DNA of 64,000 nucleotides from an uncultured Clostridia bacterium (lineage in GTDB: Bacteria > Bacillota > Clostridia > Oscillospirales > Acutalibacteraceae), in the NCBI GenBank assembly GCA_947598155.1, contig CANQFC010000002.1, positions 62,001 through 126,000 of the forward strand, given 5' to 3'. A model generated the notes under the pieces. It made no database searches and was not told where the DNA came from. It worked only from the letters and a program-made list of their open reading frames with translations. This document shows positions 50,038 to 58,354 of the stretch, piece after piece (position 1 is the first letter of the stretch; each line of letters opens with the position of its first letter). The position numbers and the translations under genes were made by a program.

Positions 50038-51171
50038 TTATATTCTCATATCGAGCTTATCGACATATTTGTTGTAAAATTCTTCAAATGTTCCTCTGTC
50101 AATGGCATTTCTTATTTTTTCCATAAGCGAATTGTAGAAATATAAATTGTGCATTACGCAAAGGCGCGCCGCGAGCATTTCTTTTGCTTTAATTAAATGA
50201 TGAATATATGCGCGTGAAAAATTTTGACATACAGGGCAGTCGCATTCAAGGTCAATGGGCAGTTCATCATTCTCATATTTCTTATTGTTCATATTTATAA
50301 TTCCGTCGTCTGTAAACAGATGTCCGTGGCGGGCATTTCGCGACGGCATTACGCAGTCAAAAAGGTCGACTCCCCTCTTAACGCCTTCAAGAATATTTCC
50401 GGGTGTGCCGACGCCCATAAGGTAACGAGGCTTGTCCTTTGGCATATACGGTTCCACAGCGGAAATGATTCTGTACATATCTTCTTTTGGTTCGCCGACG
50501 GCAAGACCGCCTATGGCGTATCCGTCAAAATTAAGCTCTGCTATCTCTTTCATATGCTCAATTCTTAAATTGTCATAAGTGCAACCTTGATTTATTCCGA
50601 ATAAAAGCTGATTTTTGTTAATTGTATCGGGCAGACTGTTTAACCGCTCCATCTCATTTTTACATCGGATAAGCCACCTTGTTGTTCTTTCGCAGGAAGA
50701 TTTGGCATAGTTAAACGGAGCAGGATTTTTAACGCACTCATCAAACGCCATCGCGATGGTTGAGCCGAGATTTGACTGAATTTGCATACTCTCTTCGGGA
50801 CCCATAAAAATGTGCCGCCCGTCTATATGAGACTGAAAATATACGCCCTCTTCCTTTATTTTTCTGAGAGATGCAAGTGAGAATACCTGAAATCCGCCGC
50901 TGTCGGTTAAAATAGGACCGTTCCAACAGGTCATTTTGTGAAGTCCGCCGAGTTCTTTTACCCTTTTATCGGTGGGCCTTAAATGCAGATGATATGTATT
51001 GCAAAGCATCACCTGCGTTTTAAGATTTTCTTTTAAATCAATAGCGGAAACTCCGCCTTTAATTGCTCCTTGAGTGGCGACATTCATAAATGCGGGAGTC
51101 TGCACCGTTCCGTGAACCGTGTTAAACTCGCCTCGTCTTGCATTTCCCTCTTGTTTTAATAAAATAAACAT
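50038..51171 (-). CDS. tgt: Queuine/preQ1 tRNA-guanine transglycosylase
   Basis: 377 residues. It exchanges G34 of Asn, Asp, His and Tyr tRNAs for preQ1. Seen: NVATQGAIKGGV, NTYHLHLRPTDK, LTDSGGFQVFSL (Asp of the base pocket), GGLAVGEPKEDM, DLFDCVMPSRNARHG (nucleophile Asp) and the zinc site CDCPVCQNFSRAYIHHL. Complete and of normal length. In the queuosine cluster with queA, separated from it by a phosphoesterase gene. Confidence 0.96.
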   Translation of the reverse strand: MFILLKQEGNARRGEFNTVHGTVQTPAFMNVATQGAIKGGVSAIDLKENLKTQVMLCNTYHLHLRPTDKRVKELGGLHKMTCWNGPILTDSGGFQVFSLASLRKIKEEGVYFQSHIDGRHIFMGPEESMQIQSNLGSTIAMAFDECVKNPAPFNYAKSSCERTTRWLIRCKNEMERLNSLPDTINKNQLLFGINQGCTYDNLRIEHMKEIAELNFDGYAIGGLAVGEPKEDMYRIISAVEPYMPKDKPRYLMGVGTPGNILEGVKRGVDLFDCVMPSRNARHGHLFTDDGIINMNNKKYENDELPIDLECDCPVCQNFSRAYIHHLIKAKEMLAARLCVMHNLYFYNSLMEKIRNAIDRGTFEEFYNKYVDKLDMRI

Positions 51172-51186
51172 AATTTCTCCTATCAG

Positions 51187-52050
51187 TTAAATAATTTTAA
51201 GTTCTTCGGCCGCTTTTATCCAATATTTTTCAGGTAAAATCTTTCCGCCGTTAAAATTATCTTTCTTTGCATAATCCCAAGCTAAGACAACGCATTGATA
51301 TGCAAGATCTCCGCTTATTTGCAGGCTTTTAATTATACACTCGGAAAATATCGGCGCATATTTTATTAACTCGCTGTTTCTGTAATCATCAATCAATGCG
51401 TCTGCATTAAATTTTATATCAATAAACTCTGCTTTTATATTATTGCCTGAACAGGTTAAAAGCGTAATCCACGTATGCCCGTATTCTTCACCGTCCTGTG
51501 GCAACCCCAGACTTGGGCAAAAAACAATTTCTTTGTCTTTTACTGAAACGATTTTTCTGTGATGCGAATGACCGCATAATAAGATATTTCCTTTAATGTT
51601 ATTTGCATATTTGATTTGAGCAGTTGAATTAGTCAATATATTTTCCGTTGTGCTTTTCGGCGAGCCGTGGCAAGCGGTTATAATAGGAAAACAATCCGAT
51701 TTAATTTCTATGCAATGCGGTAAGTCGGCAAAAAAATCAAGATCTGCCGTTGTTAAATTTTCATAAGTGTATAGAAATGAACCGACGCTTGAGCTATAAC
51801 GCCAACCGTCATTTTGGCTTTTACGATGCTCTAACAAATAGTCTTCTCTGTTACCTCTTAAAAACCAGCACCTATATTCAGCGTTGAACTTATACAAAAG
51901 CTCCATAGTTCTTTGCGGATATGGAAAATCGGTCACATAATCGCCGAGAAAAATAATTCCGTCGGGATTTATTTCTTTTACAGCATTAAAAGCAGACTCA
52001 AAAGCCGCATAATTTGAATGAATATCGGAAATAACAATAATTTTCTTCAT
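51187..52050 (-). CDS. Calcineurin-like metallophosphoesterase
   Basis: 287 residues. The metal-binding motifs of the family are in order: SDIHSN (residues 7-12), FLGDYVTDFPYP, RGNRED, ACHGSP and LLCGHSHHRKI. The core is YfcE-like, followed by about 80 residues ending in DYAKKDNFNGGKI that are not part of the minimal domain. Substrate unknown. It sits between queA and tgt, which are usually adjacent, and has a 93-bp gap in front, so it may be a separate insertion with its own promoter. Confidence 0.88.
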   Translation of the reverse strand: MKKIIVISDIHSNYAAFESAFNAVKEINPDGIIFLGDYVTDFPYPQRTMELLYKFNAEYRCWFLRGNREDYLLEHRKSQNDGWRYSSSVGSFLYTYENLTTADLDFFADLPHCIEIKSDCFPIITACHGSPKSTTENILTNSTAQIKYANNIKGNILLCGHSHHRKIVSVKDKEIVFCPSLGLPQDGEEYGHTWITLLTCSGNNIKAEFIDIKFNADALIDDYRNSELIKYAPIFSECIIKSLQISGDLAYQCVVLAWDYAKKDNFNGGKILPEKYWIKAAEELKII

Positions 52051-52143
52051 AGCTCCAGCTCCATATTTCCAATGGAAAAATCGTAATTAAATCAGAGAAG
52101 GCCTGAATTTTTTTAAGTTAACTTTTTTAAACATAATATATAT

Positions 52144-53172
52144 CTACTCAATAAACATAGCGTCGCCGAAACTAAAAAATCTGTATTTATTTTCAACAGC
52201 CGTCTTATAAGCCTCAAGGACTTTTTCTCTGTTATAAAATGCGGAAACAAGCATAATAAGCGTACTTTCGGGCAAGTGAAAATTAGTTATGAGAGCGTCA
52301 ATACATTTAAATTCGTAACCGGGATAGATGAAAATGCTTGTCCAGTCGTCATATTCTTTCATTTCACCCTGACTTGTCATTACACTTTCAAGAGTTCGGC
52401 AGCACGTTGTGCCGACAGCTATTACTCTGCCGCCGTTTTTCTTAGTTTCGTTTATTGTATCGGCAGTTTCTTTCGGAATATGGTAATGCTCCGAGTGCAT
52501 CTCGTGGTCTTCAATATTTTCCGATTTAACCGGTCTGAATGTTCCAATGCCGACGTGTAACGTTACATAGCAGATTTTAACGCCCTTGTCGGAAATTTTT
52601 TTTAGTATCTCTTTTGTGAAATGAAGCCCCGCAGTGGGCGCCGCGGCAGAGCCGAGCTCTTTGGAATAAACCGTCTGATACCTCTCTTTATCCTTCAATT
52701 CCTCGGTAATATAGTGCGGAAGCGGCATTTCGCCTATTTTATCAAGTACTTCGTAAATATTTGAGCCGTCATAGAAAAATTTTGCGATTCTGTTGCCGTT
52801 CGGCAGTACCTTTATAACCTTGCAGGATAAAATTCCGTCTCCGAAAGTAAATTCAGTACCCTCTTTTGCCCTTTTTCCGGGGCCTGTTATTGTTTCCCAC
52901 TCGTCGTTGCCTAAGTTGTTCAGGAGCAAAAATTCAACGGTAGCCCCCGTACCTTTTTTTATACCGTAAATTCTTGCGGGAAGTACGCGGGTGTTATTGA
53001 GGACAAGACAGTCCCCTTCGTTCAGATAGTCGATTATATCGTAAAAATGTTTATGAGAAATTTCACCATTTTTTCTGTTAATCACCATCAATCTCGAACT
53101 GTCTCTTTGCTCTAACGGCGTTTGCGCAATCAGCTCTTTTGGTAAATCATAATAAAAATCAGATTTTTTCAT
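52144..53172 (-). CDS. queA: S-adenosylmethionine:tRNA ribosyltransferase-isomerase
   Basis: 342 residues. It adds the ribosyl part of SAM to preQ1-tRNA to make epoxyqueuosine. Conserved segments: [71 protein letters not shown] and [17 protein letters not shown]. Complete. GGAGA precedes the ATG. First gene of the minus-strand cluster. No preQ1 riboswitch is apparent in the short shared gap with the lysine operon. Confidence 0.96.
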   Translation of the reverse strand: MKKSDFYYDLPKELIAQTPLEQRDSSRLMVINRKNGEISHKHFYDIIDYLNEGDCLVLNNTRVLPARIYGIKKGTGATVEFLLLNNLGNDEWETITGPGKRAKEGTEFTFGDGILSCKVIKVLPNGNRIAKFFYDGSNIYEVLDKIGEMPLPHYITEELKDKERYQTVYSKELGSAAAPTAGLHFTKEILKKISDKGVKICYVTLHVGIGTFRPVKSENIEDHEMHSEHYHIPKETADTINETKKNGGRVIAVGTTCCRTLESVMTSQGEMKEYDDWTSIFIYPGYEFKCIDALITNFHLPESTLIMLVSAFYNREKVLEAYKTAVENKYRFFSFGDAMFIE

Positions 53173-53211
53173 ATAAATTCTCCGTTAAGTTGATAAAATT
53201 GATAAAAATAT

Positions 53212-53240
53212 TTGACACAAAGATAGTAAAATGTTATTAT
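53212..53240 (+). promoter_or_regulatory. Promoter of the lysine operon
   Basis: Perfect -35 TTGACA (53212-53217), 17-bp spacer, -10 TATTAT (53235-53240), just ahead of the riboswitch. Confidence 0.85.
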
Positions 53241-53244
53241 ATAC

Positions 53245-53477
53245 TTACGATTGAGGCGCAGTAAATATCAGTATGCCGTTTGAATCTTTCAGGAGCTTGA
53301 GAGAACGGTCAAAAAGGATTTATTGCCGAAGCTTTTGTCCGCCTGAACGCTCAAAGGCTGGTTGCATCATTAACAGTGATGTGACTGTCATCATTTGATG
53401 GAGTGCTTTCGTATTATTGATTCGTCGTAATACTAAAACCTTATCAGTAATGATGACATATCATTACTGATTTTTTA
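53245..53477 (+). promoter_or_regulatory. Lysine riboswitch (L box) with terminator
   Basis: The aptamer is recognised by the conserved GAGGCGCAGTA near the 5' side, GCCGAAGC in the middle and GGCTGGTTG later. P1 can form from TTACGA (53245-53250) and TCGTAA (53425-53430). A terminator follows, ATCAGTAATGAT / ATCATTACTGAT (53443-53471) with TTTTT. By established mechanism, lysine binding favours termination ahead of asd-dapA-dapB. Sequence elements seen; exact helix borders approximate. Confidence 0.93.
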
Positions 53478-53517
53478 ATACAGATGATAGAATATCATTT
53501 TTTGGAGGTAAATGCAA

Positions 53518-54603
53518 GTGAAAAAGTTTAACGTAGGAATTATCGGCGCTACGGGTATGGTAGGTCAGCGCTTTATGACAATTTTGGAAAATCACCCGTG
53601 GTTCAACGTTACCGTCCTTGCCGCAAGTCCGCGGTCGGCAGGCAAACGTTACGAAGACGCCGTCGGCGAAAAATGGTGTATGGACGCCCCGATTCCGCAA
53701 AATATGAAAGATATTATTGTTAAAAACGCGTCTGAAGATATTGAGAATATTGCGTCGGAGGTCGATTTTGTATTCTGCGCAGTTGATATGAAAAAAGACG
53801 AGATTAAGGCTTTAGAGGAGGCTTATGCCAAGGCCGAATGCCCCGTTATATCAAACAACAGCGCTCACAGGCACACACCCGACGTTCCGATGATTCTTCC
53901 CGAGCTTAACGACGGCCACGCCGCGATTATCCCTGCGCAGCGTAAACGCCTGGGCACAAAACGCGGATTTATTGCGGTTAAACCCAACTGTTCTCTTCAA
54001 GGCTATGTTCCGGCTCTTTTCCCTCTTGATAAGGCTGGCTTTAAGGTAAAAGACGTACTTGTTTGCACATATCAGGCAATTTCCGGAGCTTCAAAAACAT
54101 TTGAAACATGGCCGGAGATGGTTGACAATGTTATTCCGTTTATCGGCGGCGAAGAGGAAAAAAGCGAAAAAGAGCCGCTCAAAATTTGGGGCGAAATTAA
54201 AGGCGATGTAATTGTTGATTCGCAGACGCCGAATTTTACGGCGCAGTGCATTCGCGTTCCCGTTTCAAACGGCCATATGGCGGCGGCTTTTGTTAGATTT
54301 GAGAATAAACCTTCCAAAGAAGAAATATTAAATATTTGGAAGAGTTACAAAGGCAAAGCGCAGGAATTAGAACTTCCGTCAGCTCCAAAGCAATTTCTTA
54401 ATTACTTTGAGGAGGACAATTATCCGCAGACAAAGCTTCACAGAGATCTTGAGGGCGGAATGGCAATTTCAATCGGCAGGCTTCGCGAAGACACTCAGTA
54501 TGACTATAAATTTGTTGCTCTTTCGCACAATACGCTCCGCGGCGCTGCCGGCGGCGCAGTTTTAATGGCCGAGCTTTTGGCCGCGGAAGGCTATCTTGAC
54601 TAA
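53518..54603 (+). CDS. asd: Aspartate-semialdehyde dehydrogenase, archaeal/eukaryal-like type
   Basis: About 361 residues. It reduces aspartyl phosphate to the semialdehyde. GIIGATGMVGQRF binds NADP; the catalytic Cys is in VKPNCSLQGYVPAL; GAVLMAEL closes the protein. The motifs SNNSAHRH and RDLEGGMAISIGRLRED match the archaeal/yeast class rather than the common bacterial one. An ATG at 53512 lies only 3 nt after GGAGG; the GTG at 53518 is 9 nt away and gives MKKFNVGI, so I prefer it. First gene under the lysine riboswitch. Confidence 0.93.
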   Translation: MKKFNVGIIGATGMVGQRFMTILENHPWFNVTVLAASPRSAGKRYEDAVGEKWCMDAPIPQNMKDIIVKNASEDIENIASEVDFVFCAVDMKKDEIKALEEAYAKAECPVISNNSAHRHTPDVPMILPELNDGHAAIIPAQRKRLGTKRGFIAVKPNCSLQGYVPALFPLDKAGFKVKDVLVCTYQAISGASKTFETWPEMVDNVIPFIGGEEEKSEKEPLKIWGEIKGDVIVDSQTPNFTAQCIRVPVSNGHMAAAFVRFENKPSKEEILNIWKSYKGKAQELELPSAPKQFLNYFEEDNYPQTKLHRDLEGGMAISIGRLREDTQYDYKFVALSHNTLRGAAGGAVLMAELLAAEGYLD

Positions 54604-54614
54604 AGGAGGAAATT

Positions 54615-55505
54615 ATGAGTACTAATCCTATTTTTACCGGCGCGGGAGTTGCGATTATAACACCGTTTTATGAGGACGGCAGTGTTAACTACGAATGTCT
54701 CGCAAAAATTCTTGAAGACCAGATTGCAAATTCAACTGACGCTATTGTTATTTGCGGCACAACGGGCGAAAGCGCTACACTAAATCATAAAGAGCATTTA
54801 GACGTAATTAAGTTTACGGTTGACGCTGTAAACCACAGAATTCCCGTTATTGCGGGTACAGGCAGTAATGAAACGGCTTATGCGCTTGAGCTTTCAAATG
54901 AGGCTGAAAAAGCCGGAGCAGACGCGCTGTTGATTGTTACCCCTTACTACAACAAAACGTCTCAAAGAGGCATTGTAAAGCATTACAGTTACATTGCGGA
55001 CAGAGTTTCTTCCCCTATCATTATTTACAATGTTCCGAGCAGAACCGGCGTTAATGTTCTTCCCGAAACTTATGCCGAGCTTGCCGAGCACAAAAATATA
55101 GCCGCCGCAAAGGAGGCGTCGGGCAACCTTTCGCAAATTGCCCGCACAATAGCTCTTTGCGGTGATAAATTGGACATATATTCAGGTAATGACGACCAAA
55201 TTGTACCTATTATGTCTTTGGGCGGAAAAGGCGTTATTTCCGTGCTTTCAAATATCTGCCCAAAGGTGGCGCACGATATTCCCTCTCTTTACCTTGACGG
55301 CAAATGCAAGGAGAGCGCCGAACTTCAGATTAAATACTTAGAGCTTTGCAACGCAATGTTTATGGATGTTAACCCGATTCCCGTTAAGGCGGCTATGAAT
55401 ATGATGGGAATGAACGCGGGGCCGTTGCGTCTGCCTCTTTGCGAAATGGATGACGCAAAAACCGAAAAGCTCCATTCGATTCTTGCAAAATACTCTTTAG
55501 TTTAA
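54615..55505 (+). CDS. dapA: 4-hydroxy-tetrahydrodipicolinate synthase
   Basis: 296 residues. It condenses aspartate semialdehyde with pyruvate. TIM-barrel motifs: GAGVAIITPFYEDGSVN, ICGTTGESATLNHKEH, VTPYYNKTSQRG, YNVPSRTGVNVLPET (Tyr) and AAAKEASGNLSQIA (Schiff-base Lys). A GGAGG site precedes the ATG. Second gene of the lysine operon. Confidence 0.96.
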   Translation: MSTNPIFTGAGVAIITPFYEDGSVNYECLAKILEDQIANSTDAIVICGTTGESATLNHKEHLDVIKFTVDAVNHRIPVIAGTGSNETAYALELSNEAEKAGADALLIVTPYYNKTSQRGIVKHYSYIADRVSSPIIIYNVPSRTGVNVLPETYAELAEHKNIAAAKEASGNLSQIARTIALCGDKLDIYSGNDDQIVPIMSLGGKGVISVLSNICPKVAHDIPSLYLDGKCKESAELQIKYLELCNAMFMDVNPIPVKAAMNMMGMNAGPLRLPLCEMDDAKTEKLHSILAKYSLV

Positions 55506-55527
55506 AATTTTATAGGATGTGAAAAAT

Positions 55528-56280
55528 ATGAGGATTCTTTTATGCGGCGCAAACGGAAAAATGGGTAAAACCGTTTATGAGTGCGCGCCGTCGTTTGAAA
55601 ATGTATGTATTGCGGCAGGCGTTGACCCTTATGGCGAAAACAGCAATTTTCCCGTTTACCGTTCGTTTGACGAGGTTGACTCCGATGTGGACGTTATTAT
55701 TGACTTTTCGCACCCGACATTATTGGCGTCTATGCTCAAATTTGCGACCGAAAACAATATTCCGGCAGTTGTGGCGACAACGGGCATTGATGAGCAGGGT
55801 CTGCGAATGATTCGGGATGCGTCAAATAAAATACCCATATTTTTTACTGCCAATATGAGTTTGGGAATTAACCTCATTTCAGAGCTTGCAAAAAAAGCCG
55901 CTTTGGTTCTATCCCCCGATTTTGATATTGAAATTGTTGAAATGCACCATAATCAGAAAATTGACGCTCCAAGCGGCACCGCTCTTTTACTCGCGGATGA
56001 AATTTCGTCTGTACTGGAAAATGAGCCTGTTTATGAATTTGACCGTCATTCAAAGAGAATGAAGAGGTCAAAAAACGAAATCGGTATAAGCTCTGTAAGG
56101 GGCGGAACGATTGTCGGCGAACACGAAATTATTTTTGCGGGTACCGACGAAGTAATAAAGATTTCACATTCCGCTTATTCAAAAAAGCTGTTTGCAAACG
56201 GCGCAATCAACGCGGCGAAATTTATTGTAAATGCAAAAAACGGTTTATATTCAATGAAAGATGTGCTTAAGGAGGCGTAA
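55528..56280 (+). CDS. dapB: 4-hydroxy-tetrahydrodipicolinate reductase
   Basis: 250 residues. NAD(P)H-dependent reduction giving tetrahydrodipicolinate. LLCGANGKMGKTVYE is the nucleotide loop, DFSHPTLL and ATTGIDEQGL follow, and the catalytic region EMHHNQKIDAPSGTAL holds the H-H-x-x-K motif. A GTG at 55519 is in frame, but ATG 55528 after AGGATGTG is the better start. Third gene of the lysine operon. Confidence 0.95.
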   Translation: MRILLCGANGKMGKTVYECAPSFENVCIAAGVDPYGENSNFPVYRSFDEVDSDVDVIIDFSHPTLLASMLKFATENNIPAVVATTGIDEQGLRMIRDASNKIPIFFTANMSLGINLISELAKKAALVLSPDFDIEIVEMHHNQKIDAPSGTALLLADEISSVLENEPVYEFDRHSKRMKRSKNEIGISSVRGGTIVGEHEIIFAGTDEVIKISHSAYSKKLFANGAINAAKFIVNAKNGLYSMKDVLKEA

Positions 56281-56283
56281 TTT

Positions 56284-56739
56284 ATGTCATATGAAATCTC
56301 TGTAACCGAGAATATAACTCTTATTTCTCTTAACGATTCGCCTTCCGATATAGCCGTCACGGCAAAAATTTTTGAATTTCTCTCAAATGACGGCATTGAC
56401 GTTGATATGATTTCTCAGATTCCTCCGCACGCCTCTACTCCCTGCCTTTCATTTACGGTAAATGACGATGACCTCGGAAAAGTTTTTTCTGCCGCGTCTA
56501 AGCTCAGAGAGCTTCTTCCTGAGGTAAAACTCGGGATAAGCTCCGGCAACAGCAAAATTTCCGTTTTTGGCGAGGAAATGAGGAAATGTCCCGGCGTCGC
56601 GTCTAAAGTTTTTACCGCTATCGCGGAATCCGGCACCGAAGCGCGAATGATTACAACGAGCGAGGTTGATATTTCAATACTTGTTTTCAGCCATGACAGC
56701 AAGGCAGTTTCTTCTGCCATTAAAAAGGCGCTAAATTAG
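56284..56739 (+). CDS. Free-standing tandem ACT domain protein, aspartokinase regulatory-like
   Basis: 151 residues. Two ACT repeats, about 10-70 and 82-150, resemble the C-terminal regulatory half of aspartate kinase: ITLISLNDSPSDIAVTAKIF, the VDMISQIP stretch, ISVFGEEMRKCPGVASKVFT, and the ARMITTSEVDISILV motif close to the M-I-S-T-S-E-I-x-I-S of LysC. The kinase domain is absent. Three bp after dapB and before the operon terminator. It could sense lysine and act on an aspartokinase encoded elsewhere, like a separate beta subunit. No internal promoter of a lost kinase gene was seen. Confidence 0.8.
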   Translation: MSYEISVTENITLISLNDSPSDIAVTAKIFEFLSNDGIDVDMISQIPPHASTPCLSFTVNDDDLGKVFSAASKLRELLPEVKLGISSGNSKISVFGEEMRKCPGVASKVFTAIAESGTEARMITTSEVDISILVFSHDSKAVSSAIKKALN

Positions 56740-56766
56740 TCTTGTTATTTTTAATCAAAAACATAT

Positions 56767-56804
56767 AAAAGCCCCGACAGAAATATACTCTGTCGGGACT
56801 TTTT
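56767..56804. terminator. Terminator between the lysine operon and tyrS
   Basis: AAAAG-C-CCCGACAGA / TCTGTCGGG-A-CTTTTT, a long stem with one mismatch and a 7-nt loop. It serves both convergent units. Confidence 0.88.
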
Positions 56805-56817
56805 CAGATATACTTAT

Positions 56818-58044
56818 TTATGCGAGAATTGCCTTGTAGAACACTTTTTTGCCTTTCTTGATTATAACGTATCCCTTGCCGAAATCCTCATTTGAAAGCT
56901 TTTTAAACGGATCTGTGACCTTGTTGTCGTCTACCGAAACACCGCCTTGCTGAATGGCCCTTCTGGCCTCTCCCTTTGAGCTTACGATACCTGCTTTAAG
57001 CATAATATCGGCAAGAGCAATTTCACCGTCCGCAAAGTCATTTGCGTGAATCTCAACAGTCGGCATATTTTCTGAATTGCTGGTGCCTGAGAATATAGCT
57101 CTTGCGGTTTCCTGTACTTTTTTTGCCTCTTCCTCGCCGTGGACGAGCTTTGTAAGCTCAAAAGCTAAAATTTCCTTAGCGGTATTTAGCTTACTGCCCT
57201 CCCAAGACGACATCGCGTCAATCTCTTCAATCGGCAGGAAGGTGAGCATTCTTATACATTTGAGAACATCGGCGTCCCCTACATTGCGCCAATATTGATA
57301 GAACTCAAACGGAGTAGTTTTATTTGGATCCAGCCAAACGGCGTTACCTGCTGTTTTTCCCATCTTTTTACCCTGTGAATCGGTAAGAAGAGTTATTGTC
57401 ATAGCGTGCGCGTCTTTGCCGAGCTTTTTTCTGATAAGCTCTGTACCGCCGAGCATATTGCTCCACTGGTCGTCACCGCCGAACTGCATATTGCAGTTAT
57501 AATTTTTAAACAGATAGTAAAAGTCATATGACTGCATTATCATATAATTAAACTCAAAGAAAGAAAGCCCTTTTTCCATTCTTTGTTTGTAGCACTCCGC
57601 CCGAAGCATATTGTTAACAGAGAAACAGGCGCCCACTTCACGGAGCACATCTACATAATTAAGGTCAAGGAGCCAGTCTGCATTGTTGACCATAAGCGCC
57701 TTTCCGTCAGAAAAATCAATAAACTTTTCCATTTGACGCTTAAAGCACTCCGCATTGTGATTTATATCCTCACGCGTCAGCATTTTACGCATATCCGTTC
57801 TTCCCGAGGGGTCGCCTATCATGGTAGTGCCGCCGCCTATTAGAGCAATGGGCTTATTACCCGCCATTTGAAGCCTTTTCATAAGCGTCAGAGCCATAAA
57901 GTGACCTGCCGTGAGGCTGTCCGCAGTGCAGTCAAATCCAATATAGAAAGTTGCTTTTCCGTTATTTATCATTTCTCTGATTTCAGTTTCGTTTGTTACC
58001 TGTGCAATCAGTCCTCTTGCAACAAGCTCTTCATAAATCTGCAT
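56818..58044 (-). CDS. tyrS: Tyrosyl-tRNA synthetase
   Basis: 408 residues, class I, TyrRS type 1. FYIGFDCTADSLTAGHFMAL contains the HIGH-like motif (AGHF), GGDDQWSNM is in the Tyr pocket region, and KMGKTAGNAVWLD is the KMSKS loop. The C-terminus has an S4-like domain (about 345-405, SKGEARRAIQQGGVSV). Preceded by a T-box with a tyrosine specifier. Monocistronic. Confidence 0.96.
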   Translation of the reverse strand: MQIYEELVARGLIAQVTNETEIREMINNGKATFYIGFDCTADSLTAGHFMALTLMKRLQMAGNKPIALIGGGTTMIGDPSGRTDMRKMLTREDINHNAECFKRQMEKFIDFSDGKALMVNNADWLLDLNYVDVLREVGACFSVNNMLRAECYKQRMEKGLSFFEFNYMIMQSYDFYYLFKNYNCNMQFGGDDQWSNMLGGTELIRKKLGKDAHAMTITLLTDSQGKKMGKTAGNAVWLDPNKTTPFEFYQYWRNVGDADVLKCIRMLTFLPIEEIDAMSSWEGSKLNTAKEILAFELTKLVHGEEEAKKVQETARAIFSGTSNSENMPTVEIHANDFADGEIALADIMLKAGIVSSKGEARRAIQQGGVSVDDNKVTDPFKKLSNEDFGKGYVIIKKGKKVFYKAILA

Positions 58045-58061
58045 ATTGAAAACTCCTCCTA

Positions 58062-58311
58062 AAAAATAAATCCCCTGCGAAAGCAGAGGACGAAAAACCG
58101 TGGTACCACCTCAATTTACCGTTTCTCACGAAATACGGCCTTAACGGGTAACTGACATTACCCTGTTCTGTAACGGGAACGCCCGTTTGCCCCTACTGAT
58201 TTTCAGGGCAACAACTCAACGATGTATTTCACAGCGCCGCCATATTTTCTTACACCAACCGAAAACTCTCTGTAATTTTGGCAAAAGCTACTTCTTCGTG
58301 TCACAGTCTTT
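58062..58311 (-). promoter_or_regulatory. T-box riboswitch with Tyr (UAC) specifier, upstream of tyrS
   Basis: Minus strand contains the T-box AGGTGGTACCACGG (58098-58111), the antiterminator core that pairs with uncharged tRNA, and a terminator TCCTCTGC / GCAGGGGA (58071-58090) followed by ATTTATTTTTT. In stem I the specifier loop GAAATACATC has UAC as the codon (complement of 58224-58226). Uncharged tRNA-Tyr would allow read-through into tyrS. Confidence 0.95.
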
Positions 58312-58317
58312 AAAAAT

Positions 58318-58345
58318 ATTATACATAAAAAATATTAAAAGTCAA
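58318..58345 (-). promoter_or_regulatory. Promoter of the tyrS T-box unit
   Basis: Minus strand: -35 TTGACT (58340-58345), 16-bp spacer, -10 TATAAT (58318-58323). Confidence 0.75.
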
Positions 58346-58354
58346 TCGTTTATA

